Origin: Pseudomonadota bacterium
GTDB lineage: Bacteria > Pseudomonadota > Alphaproteobacteria > Sphingomonadales > Sphingomonadaceae
Reading direction: 5' to 3'
NCBI GenBank assembly: GCA_963205175.1
Contig: CAUJIW010000178.1
Coordinates: 16,926-80,925, forward strand
Length of the DNA stretch: 64,000 nucleotides
The position numbers were made by a program, and so were the translations under genes. How positions within the stretch are numbered: position 1 is the first letter of the stretch; each line of letters starts with the position of its first letter. Positions 15,597 to 25,442 of this stretch are shown here, one piece after another. The notes beneath the pieces are model-generated. The model saw only the letters and a list, made by a program, of their open reading frames with translations, did not search any database and was not told the origin of the DNA.

Positions 15597-16913
15597 ATGT
15601 TGAACAAGGTGGGATTCTGGCTTGGCGGCCTGGTGGTCGTCCTGCTGACGGCAGTGGCCGTGCTGGGGGGCGGCCTGTTGGCGTCGATGGCCGAACAGTG
15701 GGGCCTTGGCACCCGCCTGCTCGGGGTGCGTTACGACGAGCCCGTGCTGCTGGTGGCGCTGACGACCGGACTGGGGGCGGTGGCATGGGTGCTGGCCGGC
15801 TGGGTATTGCCGCTGCTGGGGGTCGCCATTGTCGCGGACCGGGCGCTGGATGCCGACGTCGAGCCGGGCAGCGTTGAGCTGGACGATCTGTTCGACAAGG
15901 TCGGTGGTCCCCTGGGCGCGATCAGTGGCCGTGATCTGCTGGCCCGCCGTTTCGCGCGCTGGTTTTTCCGCCTGCTGCCGATGCTGGCGCTGGGCGTGGG
16001 TGTGTTGCTGGCGCTGGTGGCGCTGGCGCGCGGCAGCGCCGCGGAGTTGTCGATGGTCGGCCAGCCGCTGGCGCTGGTGCAGCGTTCCGGTCTGGAGGGC
16101 ACGGTGCTGGCGCTGGCCAGCCTGGTGATCGCGGGGGCGGGCGCGCTTGTCGCGGCCTTGCTGTTTGCTGGCGCCGGTGGTGCCGTCGAGGCCCGGCTGG
16201 ACCGGGTGGTGGCGGCTTTGGCCCCGGGAGGGCCGGCGCCGTCACCGGTGGCCGTGGCGGCCGCGGACGGCGACATTCTGCGCCAGACGCTGGACGGGTT
16301 CATCGAGCAGCTCGGAGAGACCTCCGGCGCGCGGTTCAACGCCATCGCCGAGACCTTGCGCACCCTTGACGGCGTGGCGCAGGGCGTACTGGAGTCGGTG
16401 CGCGAGACCCAGGCCTCGCTGCCGCAGATCAGTCAGGCGCAGCTCAAGACGCTGGGCGACAGCTACACCAGCTCGCTTACCGCCATCCAGAAACACCACG
16501 CCAAGCAGGTTGCCAGGGCGATCGACGAGGTGCGCGGGGTGGCGCAGGAGCTGCGGACGATGATCCAGGGCGCGACCCAGGGCATCGAGGCCAATGTCGC
16601 CAGCAGCCAGGCCACCACCGAACAGCTGCTGGCCGCATTGACGAGAGAGGCCAACGGCGCCCAGACCATGGGTCAGGCGGCTGAACAGATGGCCGCCGCC
16701 GCCCGGGTCAGCCGCGAGACGGTGGAGCGCTTCATCGCGCTGGCCGAGCGCATGCGCGATCTCAACCGCGCCATCAGCCAGGGCCCGGCCATCGCGCCGG
16801 CGGCACTGGGGCCGATCGAGCCGCCGCTGACCGACCCGGAGACGACGCGCCGGCTCTCCAGCGCCATCCGCGACCTGCAGAAGGTCGCTGACGAGTCGCT
16901 GCCCGACCTGTAA
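15597..16913 (+). CDS. Four-helix membrane protein with long coiled-coil tail
   Basis: A 438-residue protein. The ATG at 15597 is preferred over a TTG at 15585 because GAGGGG lies just upstream of the ATG, abutting the TTG. Four hydrophobic segments lie at about residues 5-30, 42-70, 120-145 and 160-190. The last, LASLVIAGAGALVAALLFAG, leads into a helix-rich cytoplasmic region containing QTLDGFIEQLGETSGARFN and many Gln/Glu/Ala heptads to the C-terminus. The layout recalls MotA/ExbB/ZorA-type proteins with cytoplasmic coiled coils, but no MotB/ZorB-like partner is adjacent and I do not assign a function. Confidence 0.7.
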   Translation: MLNKVGFWLGGLVVVLLTAVAVLGGGLLASMAEQWGLGTRLLGVRYDEPVLLVALTTGLGAVAWVLAGWVLPLLGVAIVADRALDADVEPGSVELDDLFDKVGGPLGAISGRDLLARRFARWFFRLLPMLALGVGVLLALVALARGSAAELSMVGQPLALVQRSGLEGTVLALASLVIAGAGALVAALLFAGAGGAVEARLDRVVAALAPGGPAPSPVAVAAADGDILRQTLDGFIEQLGETSGARFNAIAETLRTLDGVAQGVLESVRETQASLPQISQAQLKTLGDSYTSSLTAIQKHHAKQVARAIDEVRGVAQELRTMIQGATQGIEANVASSQATTEQLLAALTREANGAQTMGQAAEQMAAAARVSRETVERFIALAERMRDLNRAISQGPAIAPAALGPIEPPLTDPETTRRLSSAIRDLQKVADESLPDL

Positions 16914-16940
16914 CGCCATACGCCATCGTGCCAACGCAAA

Positions 16941-16970
16941 CGGGCGCCCCTGCTTGCGCGGGGGCGCCCG
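16941..16970. terminator. Bidirectional terminator between convergent genes
   Basis: A 10-bp GC-rich stem (CGGGCGCCCC / GGGGCGCCCG) with a ten-base loop lies between the convergent genes ending at 16913 and 17014. The tail TTGCTGTTGC is moderately T-rich on the plus strand. Confidence 0.6.
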
Positions 16971-17013
16971 TTGCTGTTGCAGCCGGCGGGTCCGCCGGCC
17001 GCCGCCTGACCGT

Positions 17014-18201
17014 TTACGCCGCCAGTTCGATGGCGACGGCGGTCGCTTCGCCGCCGCCGATGCACAGCGAGGCAACGCCGCGGGTCTTGCCGTAGCGCTT
17101 CAGCGCCGCCATCAGCGTGACGATGAGGCGCGCGCCCGAGGCGCCGACCGGGTGGCCCAGCGCGCAGGCGCCGCCATGCACGTTCACCTTGGCGTGATCG
17201 AGGCCGAGATCCTGCATCGCCGCCATGGTGACGACGGCGAATGCTTCGTTGATCTCGAACAGGTCGACGTCATTGACGCCCCAGCCGGTGCGCTTGAACA
17301 GCGACTGCATGGCGCCGATCGGCGCGGTGGTGAACCACTCCGGCGCGCGGGCATGGGTGGCATGGCCGACGATGCGGGCCAGCGGCGTCAGGCCCTTGGC
17401 CTTGGCGGTGGAGGCGCGCATCAGCACCAGTGCGGCCGCGCCGTCGGAGATCGACGAGGAATTGGCGGCGGTGACCGTACCGTCCTTGGCGAAGGCGGGC
17501 TTGAGCGTCGGGATCTTGTCGAGCTTGGCCTTGCCGGGCTGCTCGTCGATCCGGACCTCCACCGCGCCGCCACGGGTCGGCACCGACACCGGCACCACCT
17601 CGCTGTCGAAGGCGCCGGAGGTGATGGCGTTTTGCGCCCGCTTCAGGCTCTCGATGGCGTAGGCGTCCTGCGCCTCGCGGCTAAACTGGTAGTGCTGGGC
17701 GGTCGATTCGGCGAAGGTGCCCATCAGGCGGCCGCGCTGGTAGGCGTCCTCCAGGCCGTCGATGTACATGTGGTCGAGCACCTCGGCGTGGCCGATGCGC
17801 AGGCCGGCGCGGACCTTGGGCAGGATGTAGGGCGCGTTGGTCATGCTCTCCATGCCGCCGGCGATGATGACGTCGGCGGAGCCGGCCGCCAGCGCGTCAT
17901 GGGCGTCCATCACCGCCTTCATGCCGGAGCCGCACATCTTGTTGACGGTGGTGCAGGCCACCGAGTCGGGCAGGCCGGCGTTGCGCACCGCCTGGCGGGC
18001 CGGCGCCTGGCCCAGACCGGCCGGCAGCACGCAGCCCATCACGCCCTGATCGACCTCGTCCGGCGCCACGCCGGATTCCGCGATCGCGGCCTTGATCGCC
18101 GCCGTGCCGAGCTGCGGCGCGGTCAGGCCGGCCAGCTCGCCTTGAAATCCACCCATCGGCGTGCGCTTGCCGCCGACGATCACAATCGGATCCGTGCTCA
18201 T
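17014..18201 (-). CDS. Acetyl-CoA C-acetyltransferase (thiolase)
   Basis: A 395-residue biosynthetic-type thiolase. The acyl-accepting Cys is in NKMCGSGMKAV, the catalytic His in GGACALGHPVGASGAR, and the second Cys in SLCIGGGEATAVAIE. It condenses two acetyl-CoA to acetoacetyl-CoA or does the reverse, for PHB synthesis or ketone/fatty acid breakdown; the direction cannot be read from sequence. It starts three bases after the stop of the peptide-transporter ATPase with its own GGGAG site, so it is probably the last gene of that operon. Confidence 0.93.
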   Translation of the reverse strand: MSTDPIVIVGGKRTPMGGFQGELAGLTAPQLGTAAIKAAIAESGVAPDEVDQGVMGCVLPAGLGQAPARQAVRNAGLPDSVACTTVNKMCGSGMKAVMDAHDALAAGSADVIIAGGMESMTNAPYILPKVRAGLRIGHAEVLDHMYIDGLEDAYQRGRLMGTFAESTAQHYQFSREAQDAYAIESLKRAQNAITSGAFDSEVVPVSVPTRGGAVEVRIDEQPGKAKLDKIPTLKPAFAKDGTVTAANSSSISDGAAALVLMRASTAKAKGLTPLARIVGHATHARAPEWFTTAPIGAMQSLFKRTGWGVNDVDLFEINEAFAVVTMAAMQDLGLDHAKVNVHGGACALGHPVGASGARLIVTLMAALKRYGKTRGVASLCIGGGEATAVAIELAA

Positions 18202-18204
18202 GTC

Positions 18205-19848
18205 TTAGGTCTCCCGTGGCTTCTCTCGTTTGGCGGGCGCTTGTTGTGGGGGGAGCGTCAGTCGCGGCATCGCCGCGATCAGCGTCCGGGTATACGCCTG
18301 CGTCGGGTTTGCCATAAGCGCCGATGTGGCCCCGGCGTCAACAATTTTGCCGCAGTGCAAAACGATTGTGCGTTGGCACAATGTTGTCACCGACTGAAAG
18401 TCGTGGGTAACGAACAGCAGGATGACGCCGGTCTCCGCCTGCAGCCCCAGCAGCAGATCGAGGATGGCGACCTTGGTCTCGGCATCCAGCGCGCTCACCG
18501 CCTCGTCGCAGGCCACCAGTGCCGGACCAGCGATAAAGGCCCTCGCAATATTGACCCTCTGGTTCTGTCCGCCCGACAGTTCGTGTGGATGGCGGTCGGC
18601 GAAGCTGGCGGGCAGGCCGACCCGCGCCAGCCAGTCTTGCACCCTTGCCCGGCGGTCGCCGGCTGTCAGTTCGGGCGCGTGGATCTCCAGCGGTTCAGCC
18701 AGTGACTGGCCAATGGTCAAGCGCGGATTGAGCGCCGCGAACGGATCCTGATGCACGATCTGCAACGACCGTCGCAATGCGCGTGGGTAGGGCGGGCATA
18801 GCGGCGCGCCCTGCCAGTGAATCGTGCCGGCACAGGTCGGCACCAGCCCGAGCAACGCACGGATCAGCGTCGATTTGCCGGAGCCGGATTCGCCGACGAT
18901 GCCGATGGCCTCGCCCGGGCCGGCGGTGAAGCTGACATCGCGCAGCGCCGGCACCGGGCGGCTGGCGAACCAGCCCGACGGCCGGCGGTAGTTGACACCC
19001 AGCCCGTCGACCACCAGCCGGGGCAGCGGTGTCGGCGCGGCCTCGCGCGGCGTCGCGGGGCGCGCGGCGGCGGCCAGGGCGCGGGTATAGGGGTCGGCGG
19101 GTGCGGCCAGCAGCGCCTCGGCGGCACCTTGCTCGACGATCCGTCCGGCCCGCATCACCGCCACCTGGTCGCCTGGCCGGCCGGTGACCTGGGCGGCGAC
19201 CGCCAGGTCGTGGGTGATGAACACCAGCGCCAGGCCGCGTTCGGCGCGCAATGAGTCCAGCAGGGCGAGAATCTCCGCCTGCACCGTCACGTCGAGCGCG
19301 GTGGTCGGCTCGTCGGCGATCAGCAGCTTGGGGTCGCAGGCCAGTGCCGAAGCGATCATCACCCGCTGGCGCTGGCCGCCCGACAGTTCATGGGGGTAGG
19401 CGTCCGCCCGGTCGGCGGGCAGGCCGAGCCGGGTCATCAGGGCGATGGCGGCGGCGCGCGCGGCGGTACGATCAAAGCCGCGATGGCGCTCCAGCGTCTC
19501 GCTGATCTGGCGGGCAACGGGCAGATGGGGGGTGAGCGCGGTCAGCGGGTCCTGGAACACGAAGCCGACATCGCGACCCAGCAGCGACCGGCGCTGGCGG
19601 GGCGACAGCAAGCGGATGTCGTGGCCGTCGAAGGCGATATCGCCGGCGATGTGGCTGTTGGCGCCGGTCAGGCCGAAGGCGCCGAGCACGGTCTGGCTTT
19701 TGCCGGAGCCGGACTCGCCGACGATGGCCAGCGCCTGGCCCGCCGCCAGCGTGAGGTCGACCCCGCGCACCGCCGCCACCGGACCATCGGCGGTGTCGAA
19801 CCGGACCTGGAAATTGCGCAGGGCGAACAGCGGCGCGACGGCGGTCAC
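18205..19848 (-). CDS. Peptide ABC transporter, fused double ATPase (OppDF/YejF type)
   Basis: A 547-residue protein with two ATP-binding cassettes in tandem. The first has Walker [11 protein letters not shown], signature LSGGQRQRV and Walker [13 protein letters not shown]. The second has [24 protein letters not shown] and [13 protein letters not shown]. Such fusions replace separate OppD and OppF subunits in YejABEF-like importers. The start is GTG at 19848, overlapping the permease stop by four bases (GTGA). It would power uptake of peptides or related solutes through the two permeases encoded upstream. Confidence 0.93.
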   Translation of the reverse strand: MTAVAPLFALRNFQVRFDTADGPVAAVRGVDLTLAAGQALAIVGESGSGKSQTVLGAFGLTGANSHIAGDIAFDGHDIRLLSPRQRRSLLGRDVGFVFQDPLTALTPHLPVARQISETLERHRGFDRTAARAAAIALMTRLGLPADRADAYPHELSGGQRQRVMIASALACDPKLLIADEPTTALDVTVQAEILALLDSLRAERGLALVFITHDLAVAAQVTGRPGDQVAVMRAGRIVEQGAAEALLAAPADPYTRALAAAARPATPREAAPTPLPRLVVDGLGVNYRRPSGWFASRPVPALRDVSFTAGPGEAIGIVGESGSGKSTLIRALLGLVPTCAGTIHWQGAPLCPPYPRALRRSLQIVHQDPFAALNPRLTIGQSLAEPLEIHAPELTAGDRRARVQDWLARVGLPASFADRHPHELSGGQNQRVNIARAFIAGPALVACDEAVSALDAETKVAILDLLLGLQAETGVILLFVTHDFQSVTTLCQRTIVLHCGKIVDAGATSALMANPTQAYTRTLIAAMPRLTLPPQQAPAKREKPRET

Positions 19849-20699
19849 AGCGCTTCCCTCGGGTCGAGCGCGTCGCGCAGCCCGTCGCCCAGCAGGTTGA
19901 GCGCGATCAGCAGCAACGCCAGCCAGCCGCCAGGGAACAGCAGCAGCCAGGGCGCGGTTTCCAGGGCGTCGACGCCATCCTTGGCCAGCACGCCCAGCGA
20001 GGTCAGCGGCTCCTGCACGCCAAGCCCCAGAAAGCTGAGAAAGCTCTCGACCAGAATGACCTGCGGCACCGTCAGCGTGGCGTAGATGGCGACCACGCCC
20101 AGCAGGTTGGGCACGATGTGGCGGGCGACGATGCGCGCCGGCGAGGCACCGCAGGCGCGGGCCGCCTCGACGAACGGCATCGCCTTGAGCTGCATGGTCT
20201 GGCCGCGCACGATCCGCGCCAGCGTCAGCCACTCGATGGCGCCGACGCCGATGAAGATCAGCCAGATCGAGCGGCCGAACACCACCATCAGCAGGATGAC
20301 CAGAAACATGAACGGCATGGCGTAGAGGATGTCGACAAGGCGCATCATCACCGCGTCGACCCGGCCGCCGGCGAAGCCGGCGATGGCACCCCACAGGATG
20401 CCGATGACCACGCTGACCAGGCTCGCCAGCAGCCCCAGCAGCAGCGAGATGCCGGTGGCCAGCATCAGCCGGACGAACAGGTCGCGACCCGCGCTGTCGG
20501 TGCCGAAGATATGGCTTGCCGATGGCGGCCGCTCGAAGGCCGCCCAGTCCACCGCGTCCAGCCCATGTGGTGACAATAATGGTCCAGTCAGCGCCAGAAC
20601 GGCGAGAATGGTCAGCAGCATGGTCCCGATCATGCCGGCGCGGTGGCGGCGCAGGCGCGCGGCCGGCGACCGGCGGGAGGGGCGCCCCGGCATCGTCAT
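19845..20699 (-). CDS. Peptide ABC transporter permease, OppC type
   Basis: A 284-residue permease. An N-terminal membrane segment ([20 protein letters not shown]) is followed by the OppC-type [21 protein letters not shown], then five helices. The cytoplasmic EAA loop reads [22 protein letters not shown] and docks on the ATPase. The ATG at 20699 overlaps the OppB-type stop codon (ATGA), fixing the start. It forms the inner-membrane channel with the product of 20696-21616. Confidence 0.93.
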   Translation of the reverse strand: MTMPGRPSRRSPAARLRRHRAGMIGTMLLTILAVLALTGPLLSPHGLDAVDWAAFERPPSASHIFGTDSAGRDLFVRLMLATGISLLLGLLASLVSVVIGILWGAIAGFAGGRVDAVMMRLVDILYAMPFMFLVILLMVVFGRSIWLIFIGVGAIEWLTLARIVRGQTMQLKAMPFVEAARACGASPARIVARHIVPNLLGVVAIYATLTVPQVILVESFLSFLGLGVQEPLTSLGVLAKDGVDALETAPWLLLFPGGWLALLLIALNLLGDGLRDALDPREAL

Positions 20700-21616
20700 C
20701 GCCGCGCCAGCCGCGGGTCGAGCCAGCCGTAGAGGATGTCCACCAGCAGGTTGAACAGGATGATCAGCGCGCCGTAGAGCACGACAACGCCGAGCACCAG
20801 CGTGTAGTCGCGGTTGATGGCGCCCTGGACGAAATAGCGGCCGATGCCAGGCAGGCCGAACACCGTCTCCACCACCACCGAGCCGGTCAGCAGCCCGGCG
20901 GCGGCGGGGCCGAGATAGCTCACCACCGGCAGCAGCGCGGGCTTGAGCGCGTGACGCCACAGCACGGTGGCGTCATCGAGCCCCTTGGCGCGGGCGGTGC
21001 GGATGAACGGCTGGGCGAGCACTTCGCGCAGGCTGCCCCGGGTCAGCCGGGCGATGCTGGCGACATAGGGCAGCGCCAGCGTCACCACCGGCAGCACGAA
21101 AGCGCGCGCGCCGCCCTCCAGTCCGGCGATCGGCAGCCAGCCCAGCCACAGGCCGAACAGCAGCGCCAGCAGCGGGCCGACGACGAAGGTCGGTACCACC
21201 TGGCCGACCACCGCCAGCGCCATGACGCCGCTGTCGAGCGCGCGGTGCCGGTCGAGCGCGGCGACGCTGCCCAGGGCAATGCCGAGGACGGTCGCCAGCA
21301 GCAGGGCCGCGCCGCCGATGATGGCGCTGACCGGCGCCCCCCCGGCGATCAGTTCGCCGACCGAGAAATCGGCGTATTTGAACGACGGGCCGAAATCGAA
21401 CCGCGCCAGACCGGCGAGATAGCGGCCGAGCTGTACCGCGAGCGGGGCGTCGAGATCATAGGCCGCGCGCAGATTGGCCTCGACCTCGGGTGGCAGTGCC
21501 CGCTCACCGTCGAAGGGCCCGCCGGGAGCGGCCCGCATGATGGCGAAGCTGAGCAGGATGATGGCGAGCAGGGTCGGGATGGCGCCGAGCAGGCGGCCGA
21601 GCAGGAAACGCCCCAT
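20696..21616 (-). CDS. Peptide ABC transporter permease, OppB type
   Basis: A 306-residue permease starting MGRFLLGRLLGAIPTLLAIILLSFAIMRAAPGGPF, the usual OppB/DppB N-terminus. It has about six membrane helices and the EAA loop IRTARAKGLDDATVLWRHALKPALLPVV. The start at 21616 lies seven bases after the upstream binding-protein stop. It pairs with the OppC-type permease. Confidence 0.93.
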   Translation of the reverse strand: MGRFLLGRLLGAIPTLLAIILLSFAIMRAAPGGPFDGERALPPEVEANLRAAYDLDAPLAVQLGRYLAGLARFDFGPSFKYADFSVGELIAGGAPVSAIIGGAALLLATVLGIALGSVAALDRHRALDSGVMALAVVGQVVPTFVVGPLLALLFGLWLGWLPIAGLEGGARAFVLPVVTLALPYVASIARLTRGSLREVLAQPFIRTARAKGLDDATVLWRHALKPALLPVVSYLGPAAAGLLTGSVVVETVFGLPGIGRYFVQGAINRDYTLVLGVVVLYGALIILFNLLVDILYGWLDPRLARR

Positions 21617-21623
21617 CGTGCCG

Positions 21624-23225
21624 CTACTTTCCACCGTCGGGGTGCAGTTGCGACAACGGATGGCTGCCGGCGACATTGTCCACCCAGCCGGTGATGTCGG
21701 CGCGCACGAGCGACCACCGCACCGGCACGAACAGACTGATCACCGGCGCCTCGTCCGCCATCAGCTTCTCGGCCGCCTTGATCTTGGCGGTACGGGCGGC
21801 CCGGTCGGCGATGTGGGTTGCCTCGCCCAGCAGGCGGTCGGCCTCGGCGTTGCAATAGCCGCCGAAATTGATCGCGCCGGCATTGCACAGGTACGGCGCC
21901 AGGAACGCGCTGGGCAGGTCGGCGGCCGTGATGATCGGGCGCAGTGCCAGATCAAACTCGCCTGTGGCCACCAGGGCGGCCATGGCGGCGCGGGAGCCGC
22001 GCCGGGCGGTGATCTGGACACCCAGCGCTTGCCAGTTGGCGGCGATCGCCGCCAGCACCTGCTCGTTCTCGATGCCATCCGGCAGTGCGACGGTGAGGGT
22101 GAGCGGCGTGTCGGGGCCGAAGCCGGCTTCCGTCAGCAGTCGCCGGGCCTCCTGCTGTCGCTCGACGGGCGTCCAGGCCGCCCAGTCGGGTGCGGCCGGC
22201 GCGCCATAACTCGGCAGGTTGGGCGGCACGATGGCCGTGGCCACCTTCATGGCCGAAATGCTGAACAGGCGTTGTACCAGGTTCTCGCGGTCGACCGCCA
22301 TCGCCAGCGCGCGGCGCAGGCGGATGTCGGCGAGCGGGCCGCGGCGGGTCTGCGCCACCAGTCCGTAGACGCCGTAGGACGGCTCGATCCGCAACGTGCC
22401 GCTGGCGGGCAGGGTGCGGGCGCCGGACAGCCCGTCGAGCGCGCCGCCGGCGACGATGTCGACCTTGCCGTCGCGAAAACGGGCGATGGCCGCGTCGGCG
22501 CTGGCGACAGGCGACAGCAGCACATGGCCATAGCCGAGTCCCCGCGCGGCGAACGAGCCGCCATTGGTGTCGAGCAGCCAGCTGCCCGGCTCGCGGCGGG
22601 TCAGCCGGTAGGGGCCGAGTCCGAGCTGAAGGCGCTGGCCATTTTCCTGCACGCTGCGGACAATGCCGGTCGTCGGGTCGGCAAGCAGGCCCAGCATCGC
22701 CGGCAGCGGCCGCTCCAGCACGATCTCGACGACATTCTCGGTGACGGCCTTGACGCCCAGTGCCCGCGAGCCCAGCTTTCGCTCCCGCACCTTGTCGGCG
22801 TTCTCGATCACCGACAGCTCCTCACGCAACGGATGCCGTGACCCGGGTCCAAGCATGGCACGGAAGGCCCTCACCACGTCATCCGGCGTCACCGTCTTGC
22901 CATCCTGCCAGTGTGCCAGGCGCAGCCGGAAGATGTAGCTGAGGCCGTCCTCGCTGACCCACCAGCTCTCGGCCAGCCCGGGCACGATCCGTCCGGCGGC
23001 ATCGAGTGTCACCAGGCCGCGCTGGGTTTCCGCCGCCAGCAGGCGTTCAGCGCCGGTGGTGGCGGCATAGGGCGTGGGCGTCGTCAGGTCGCCGATGACG
23101 GCAACTCTCAAGGTGCGTTCGGCCGCTGCGTCGTCCCCGGACGTGCCGCCACAGCCGGTGAGCAGCCCGAGGCTCAGCAGGGCAAGCCGGGCAAAACGGG
23201 TCGACGGCCGGGTCAGGCGGATCAT
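21624..23225 (-). CDS. Peptide-binding lipoprotein (SBP family 5), second copy
   Basis: A 533-residue extracellular solute-binding protein of family 5 with a lipoprotein signal (lipobox LLTGC, Cys-25). Family features include LRVAVIGDLTTPTPYAATTG, GLAESWWVSEDGLSYIFRLR, the DDVVRAFRAML element and IRLRRALAMAVDRENLVQ. It is a tandem paralogue of the protein encoded at 23222-24880, sharing the layout to the C-terminus (SLFVPVRWSLVRADITGW against PLYHYVSKSLVGPRVEGW). Its start overlaps the other gene's stop by four bases. It delivers substrate, probably oligopeptides, to the permeases. Confidence 0.9.
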   Translation of the reverse strand: MIRLTRPSTRFARLALLSLGLLTGCGGTSGDDAAAERTLRVAVIGDLTTPTPYAATTGAERLLAAETQRGLVTLDAAGRIVPGLAESWWVSEDGLSYIFRLRLAHWQDGKTVTPDDVVRAFRAMLGPGSRHPLREELSVIENADKVRERKLGSRALGVKAVTENVVEIVLERPLPAMLGLLADPTTGIVRSVQENGQRLQLGLGPYRLTRREPGSWLLDTNGGSFAARGLGYGHVLLSPVASADAAIARFRDGKVDIVAGGALDGLSGARTLPASGTLRIEPSYGVYGLVAQTRRGPLADIRLRRALAMAVDRENLVQRLFSISAMKVATAIVPPNLPSYGAPAAPDWAAWTPVERQQEARRLLTEAGFGPDTPLTLTVALPDGIENEQVLAAIAANWQALGVQITARRGSRAAMAALVATGEFDLALRPIITAADLPSAFLAPYLCNAGAINFGGYCNAEADRLLGEATHIADRAARTAKIKAAEKLMADEAPVISLFVPVRWSLVRADITGWVDNVAGSHPLSQLHPDGGK

Positions 23226-24880
23226 CGGACTGTCTCCGGGGCCGGACGCAGCCGCAGCGCACGCGAGGGGTGGATGTTGGCAAGATTGTCGGTCCAGCCC
23301 TCCACGCGCGGTCCCACCAGCGATTTCGATACATAATGATAGAGCGGCAGCACCGGAACATCCTCCACCAACCGGGCCTCCGCCCGTCGCAGGGCATGAT
23401 TGCGGGCAACGGGGTCGGCCAGCGCCATCGCCGCCATGACGTCGCGGTCATAGTCGGGATTGGCATAGCCGGGATAGTTGAGCGGACCGGCGTTGGACAT
23501 GAAGATCGACAGGAAGTTTTCAGCCCCGGCATAGTCGGCGATCCAGCCCGATCGCGCCAGAGAGAAATCACCGGCCCGCAGCATGGCGAAGTGAATGGCC
23601 GCCTCGGCGTTGACCAGCCGGGTGCGCACGCCCAGCGGCTTCCACATCTGCGTCAGCGCCAGTGCGATCCGCCGGTGCTCGACATCGCTGTTGTAGCGGA
23701 TCTCGAATGTCAGCGGCCGGTCCGGGCCATAGCCGGCGGCAAGGAGCAGCCGGCGCGCTTCGTCCAGACGCCGGGCCATCGGCCAGCGGGCGTAGCCGGG
23801 CAGCACCGCCGGGCCATAGCCGCCAAGCCCGGGCGGCACCACGCCAAAGGCCTGCGGCTGGTCGAGCCCGATGACAAGATGGACAAGAATATGCCGGTCG
23901 ACGCTCATCGCCAGCGCCCGGCGCACCCGCACGTCGTCGAACGGTGGCCGGCGGGTGTTGAAGGCGAAATAATAGCTGCCCCGATAGGGCGCGAGCCGGA
24001 CCGCCGAGGGGATTTCGCGGCGCACCAGGGCAAGATCGCGGGCCGGGAAGTCGGGCAGGATGTCGAGCGCGCCGGCGCGGAACTGGCGCAGCGCGCTCTG
24101 GTCGTCGGGCAGCGGACGGTAGACCACGCCGGCCAGGGCGACGTCGCCGGCGTCATGATAATGGGGGTTGCGCTCCAGCGTCAGCGCGCTGTGCAGCCGC
24201 CACTGACGCAGCCGGAACGGGCCGGAACTCGCCAACGGTCGTTGCTTGATCCAGGCATCGCCATGGCGGTCCAGGGCCGCGCCCGGCAGCACCACGGCAC
24301 TGGCGTGGGCCAGCAGTTCGGCGAAGGCCGGCAGGGGGCGCTGGAGACGGATGGTGACCGTCCGGGCGTCTGACGCCTGTACTCCCAGGGTCTCGGGCGC
24401 GGCCGTGCCGGAGGCGACCGCCTCGGCGTTGGCGATGGCGAAAAACAGGCTGGCGTTGGGGGCGGCGGTGGTCGGCGTCAGCAGCCGGCGCAGACTCGTC
24501 ACCACGTCGCGGGCGCTCAGCGTCGTACCGTCGGCGAAGCGCAGTCCCGGCCGCAGGGTGAAGCGCCAGTCCAGCCCGTCGGCGCTGACCTGCCAGCGCT
24601 CGGCGAGGCCCGGTTCCACCCGGCCATCGGCACCCAGCCGGGTCAGACCCTCGTAAAGGTCGGCCATCACCTTGATGTCGTCGACGGTCGAGACCTTGTG
24701 CGGGTCAAGGCTGCGCAGCTCGTCGCTGCTGGCGCGCACCAGCGTGTCCGGGGGGAGTCGTGTCGCGCCCGGCCCGGTGTCGGCGGACGGGCCGCAGCTG
24801 GCGGCCAGGAAGGCGCCCAGCAGCGCCGCCAGCAGGGCGGGCCGCCGGGTCAGCGGGGCTCCTCTGCCGGTCGCCGCCAT
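23222..24880 (-). CDS. Peptide-binding lipoprotein (SBP family 5), first copy
   Basis: A 552-residue family 5 solute-binding lipoprotein with lipobox LAASC after the hydrophobic LLAALLGAFLAAS. The body has RASSDELRSLDPHKVSTVDD, LAERWQVSADGLDWRFTLRPGLRF, VVTSLRRLLTP and VRVRRALAMSVDRHILVH. It is closer to OppA in layout than its neighbour. The start at 24880 lies seven bases after the flavin reductase stop. Two binding proteins in one operon suggest broadened substrate range. Confidence 0.9.
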   Translation of the reverse strand: MAATGRGAPLTRRPALLAALLGAFLAASCGPSADTGPGATRLPPDTLVRASSDELRSLDPHKVSTVDDIKVMADLYEGLTRLGADGRVEPGLAERWQVSADGLDWRFTLRPGLRFADGTTLSARDVVTSLRRLLTPTTAAPNASLFFAIANAEAVASGTAAPETLGVQASDARTVTIRLQRPLPAFAELLAHASAVVLPGAALDRHGDAWIKQRPLASSGPFRLRQWRLHSALTLERNPHYHDAGDVALAGVVYRPLPDDQSALRQFRAGALDILPDFPARDLALVRREIPSAVRLAPYRGSYYFAFNTRRPPFDDVRVRRALAMSVDRHILVHLVIGLDQPQAFGVVPPGLGGYGPAVLPGYARWPMARRLDEARRLLLAAGYGPDRPLTFEIRYNSDVEHRRIALALTQMWKPLGVRTRLVNAEAAIHFAMLRAGDFSLARSGWIADYAGAENFLSIFMSNAGPLNYPGYANPDYDRDVMAAMALADPVARNHALRRAEARLVEDVPVLPLYHYVSKSLVGPRVEGWTDNLANIHPSRALRLRPAPETVR

Positions 24881-24887
24881 CGGCCGC

Positions 24888-25442
24888 TCAGGCGTCGGCC
24901 AGGGTTGTGAAGCGGCCGCGGTGGAACCCCAGTGTCGGGCCGGGGCGGCTGGCAAGGCGGGTGACCTTGCCGACGATGATCTCGTGGTCGCCGCCAGGAT
25001 AGCAGGCCCAGGCCTCGCACTCGAAATGCACCACCGCGCCGTCGATCAGCGGCACGTCCGCGCTTCCCGGCGTCGTGGCGATTCCGCTGAACTTGTCGCT
25101 GTCGGTGCGGGCGAACTGGCGGGCGATCGTTTCCTGGTCGGCGGCGAGGATGGACAGCGCGAAGTGGCGGGCCTGACGAAACGCGCTGGCGGAGGGGGTG
25201 TCGAGCTGCACCGACCACAGCACCAGCGGCGGGTCAAGACTGACGGCCGCGAGGCTGTTGATGGTCATGCCAACCGGCTGGCCCCCGGCGTCCAGCGCGG
25301 TGACGATGGCAACCCCAGTGCCGTAGGCGCCGAGCGCGGTGCGCAACGCGCGGGGGTCGATGGATGCGCCGGACGTCGACTCGCCGGGCGTGGATGTGCC
25401 GGGCGTGGATGTGCCGGGCGCGGCGGGCGGGGTGGATGCCAT
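24888..25442 (-). CDS. Flavin reductase-like (FMN-binding split barrel) protein
   Basis: A 184-residue flavin reductase-domain protein. ALRTALGAYGTGVAIVTALDAGGQPVGMTINSLAAVSLDPPLVLWSV is the family signature, followed by FALSILAADQETIARQFA and the C-terminal GDHEIIVGKVTRLASRPGPTLGFHRGRF. Such proteins supply reduced FMN or FAD to two-component monooxygenases; no oxygenase component lies nearby. The first about 28 residues are a Pro/Thr/Ser/Gly tail made by a short tandem DNA repeat. It is first in the minus-strand run to 17014 and is divergent from the cysteine synthase. Confidence 0.88.
   Translation of the reverse strand: MASTPPAAPGTSTPGTSTPGESTSGASIDPRALRTALGAYGTGVAIVTALDAGGQPVGMTINSLAAVSLDPPLVLWSVQLDTPSASAFRQARHFALSILAADQETIARQFARTDSDKFSGIATTPGSADVPLIDGAVVHFECEAWACYPGGDHEIIVGKVTRLASRPGPTLGFHRGRFTTLADA
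25383..25420. repeat. 15-bp tandem repeat in the flavin reductase 5' end
   Basis: The unit GCCGGGCGTGGATGT occurs at 25383-25397 and 25398-25412, with a partial third copy at 25413-25420. It encodes the repeated GTSTP segment of the N-terminal tail. Confidence 0.8.

Noticed and set aside
15597..16913. Zorya (ZorAB) anti-phage system
   Set aside because: Only a ZorA-like layout is seen. There is no ZorB, ZorC or ZorD gene and the neighbours are core metabolism.
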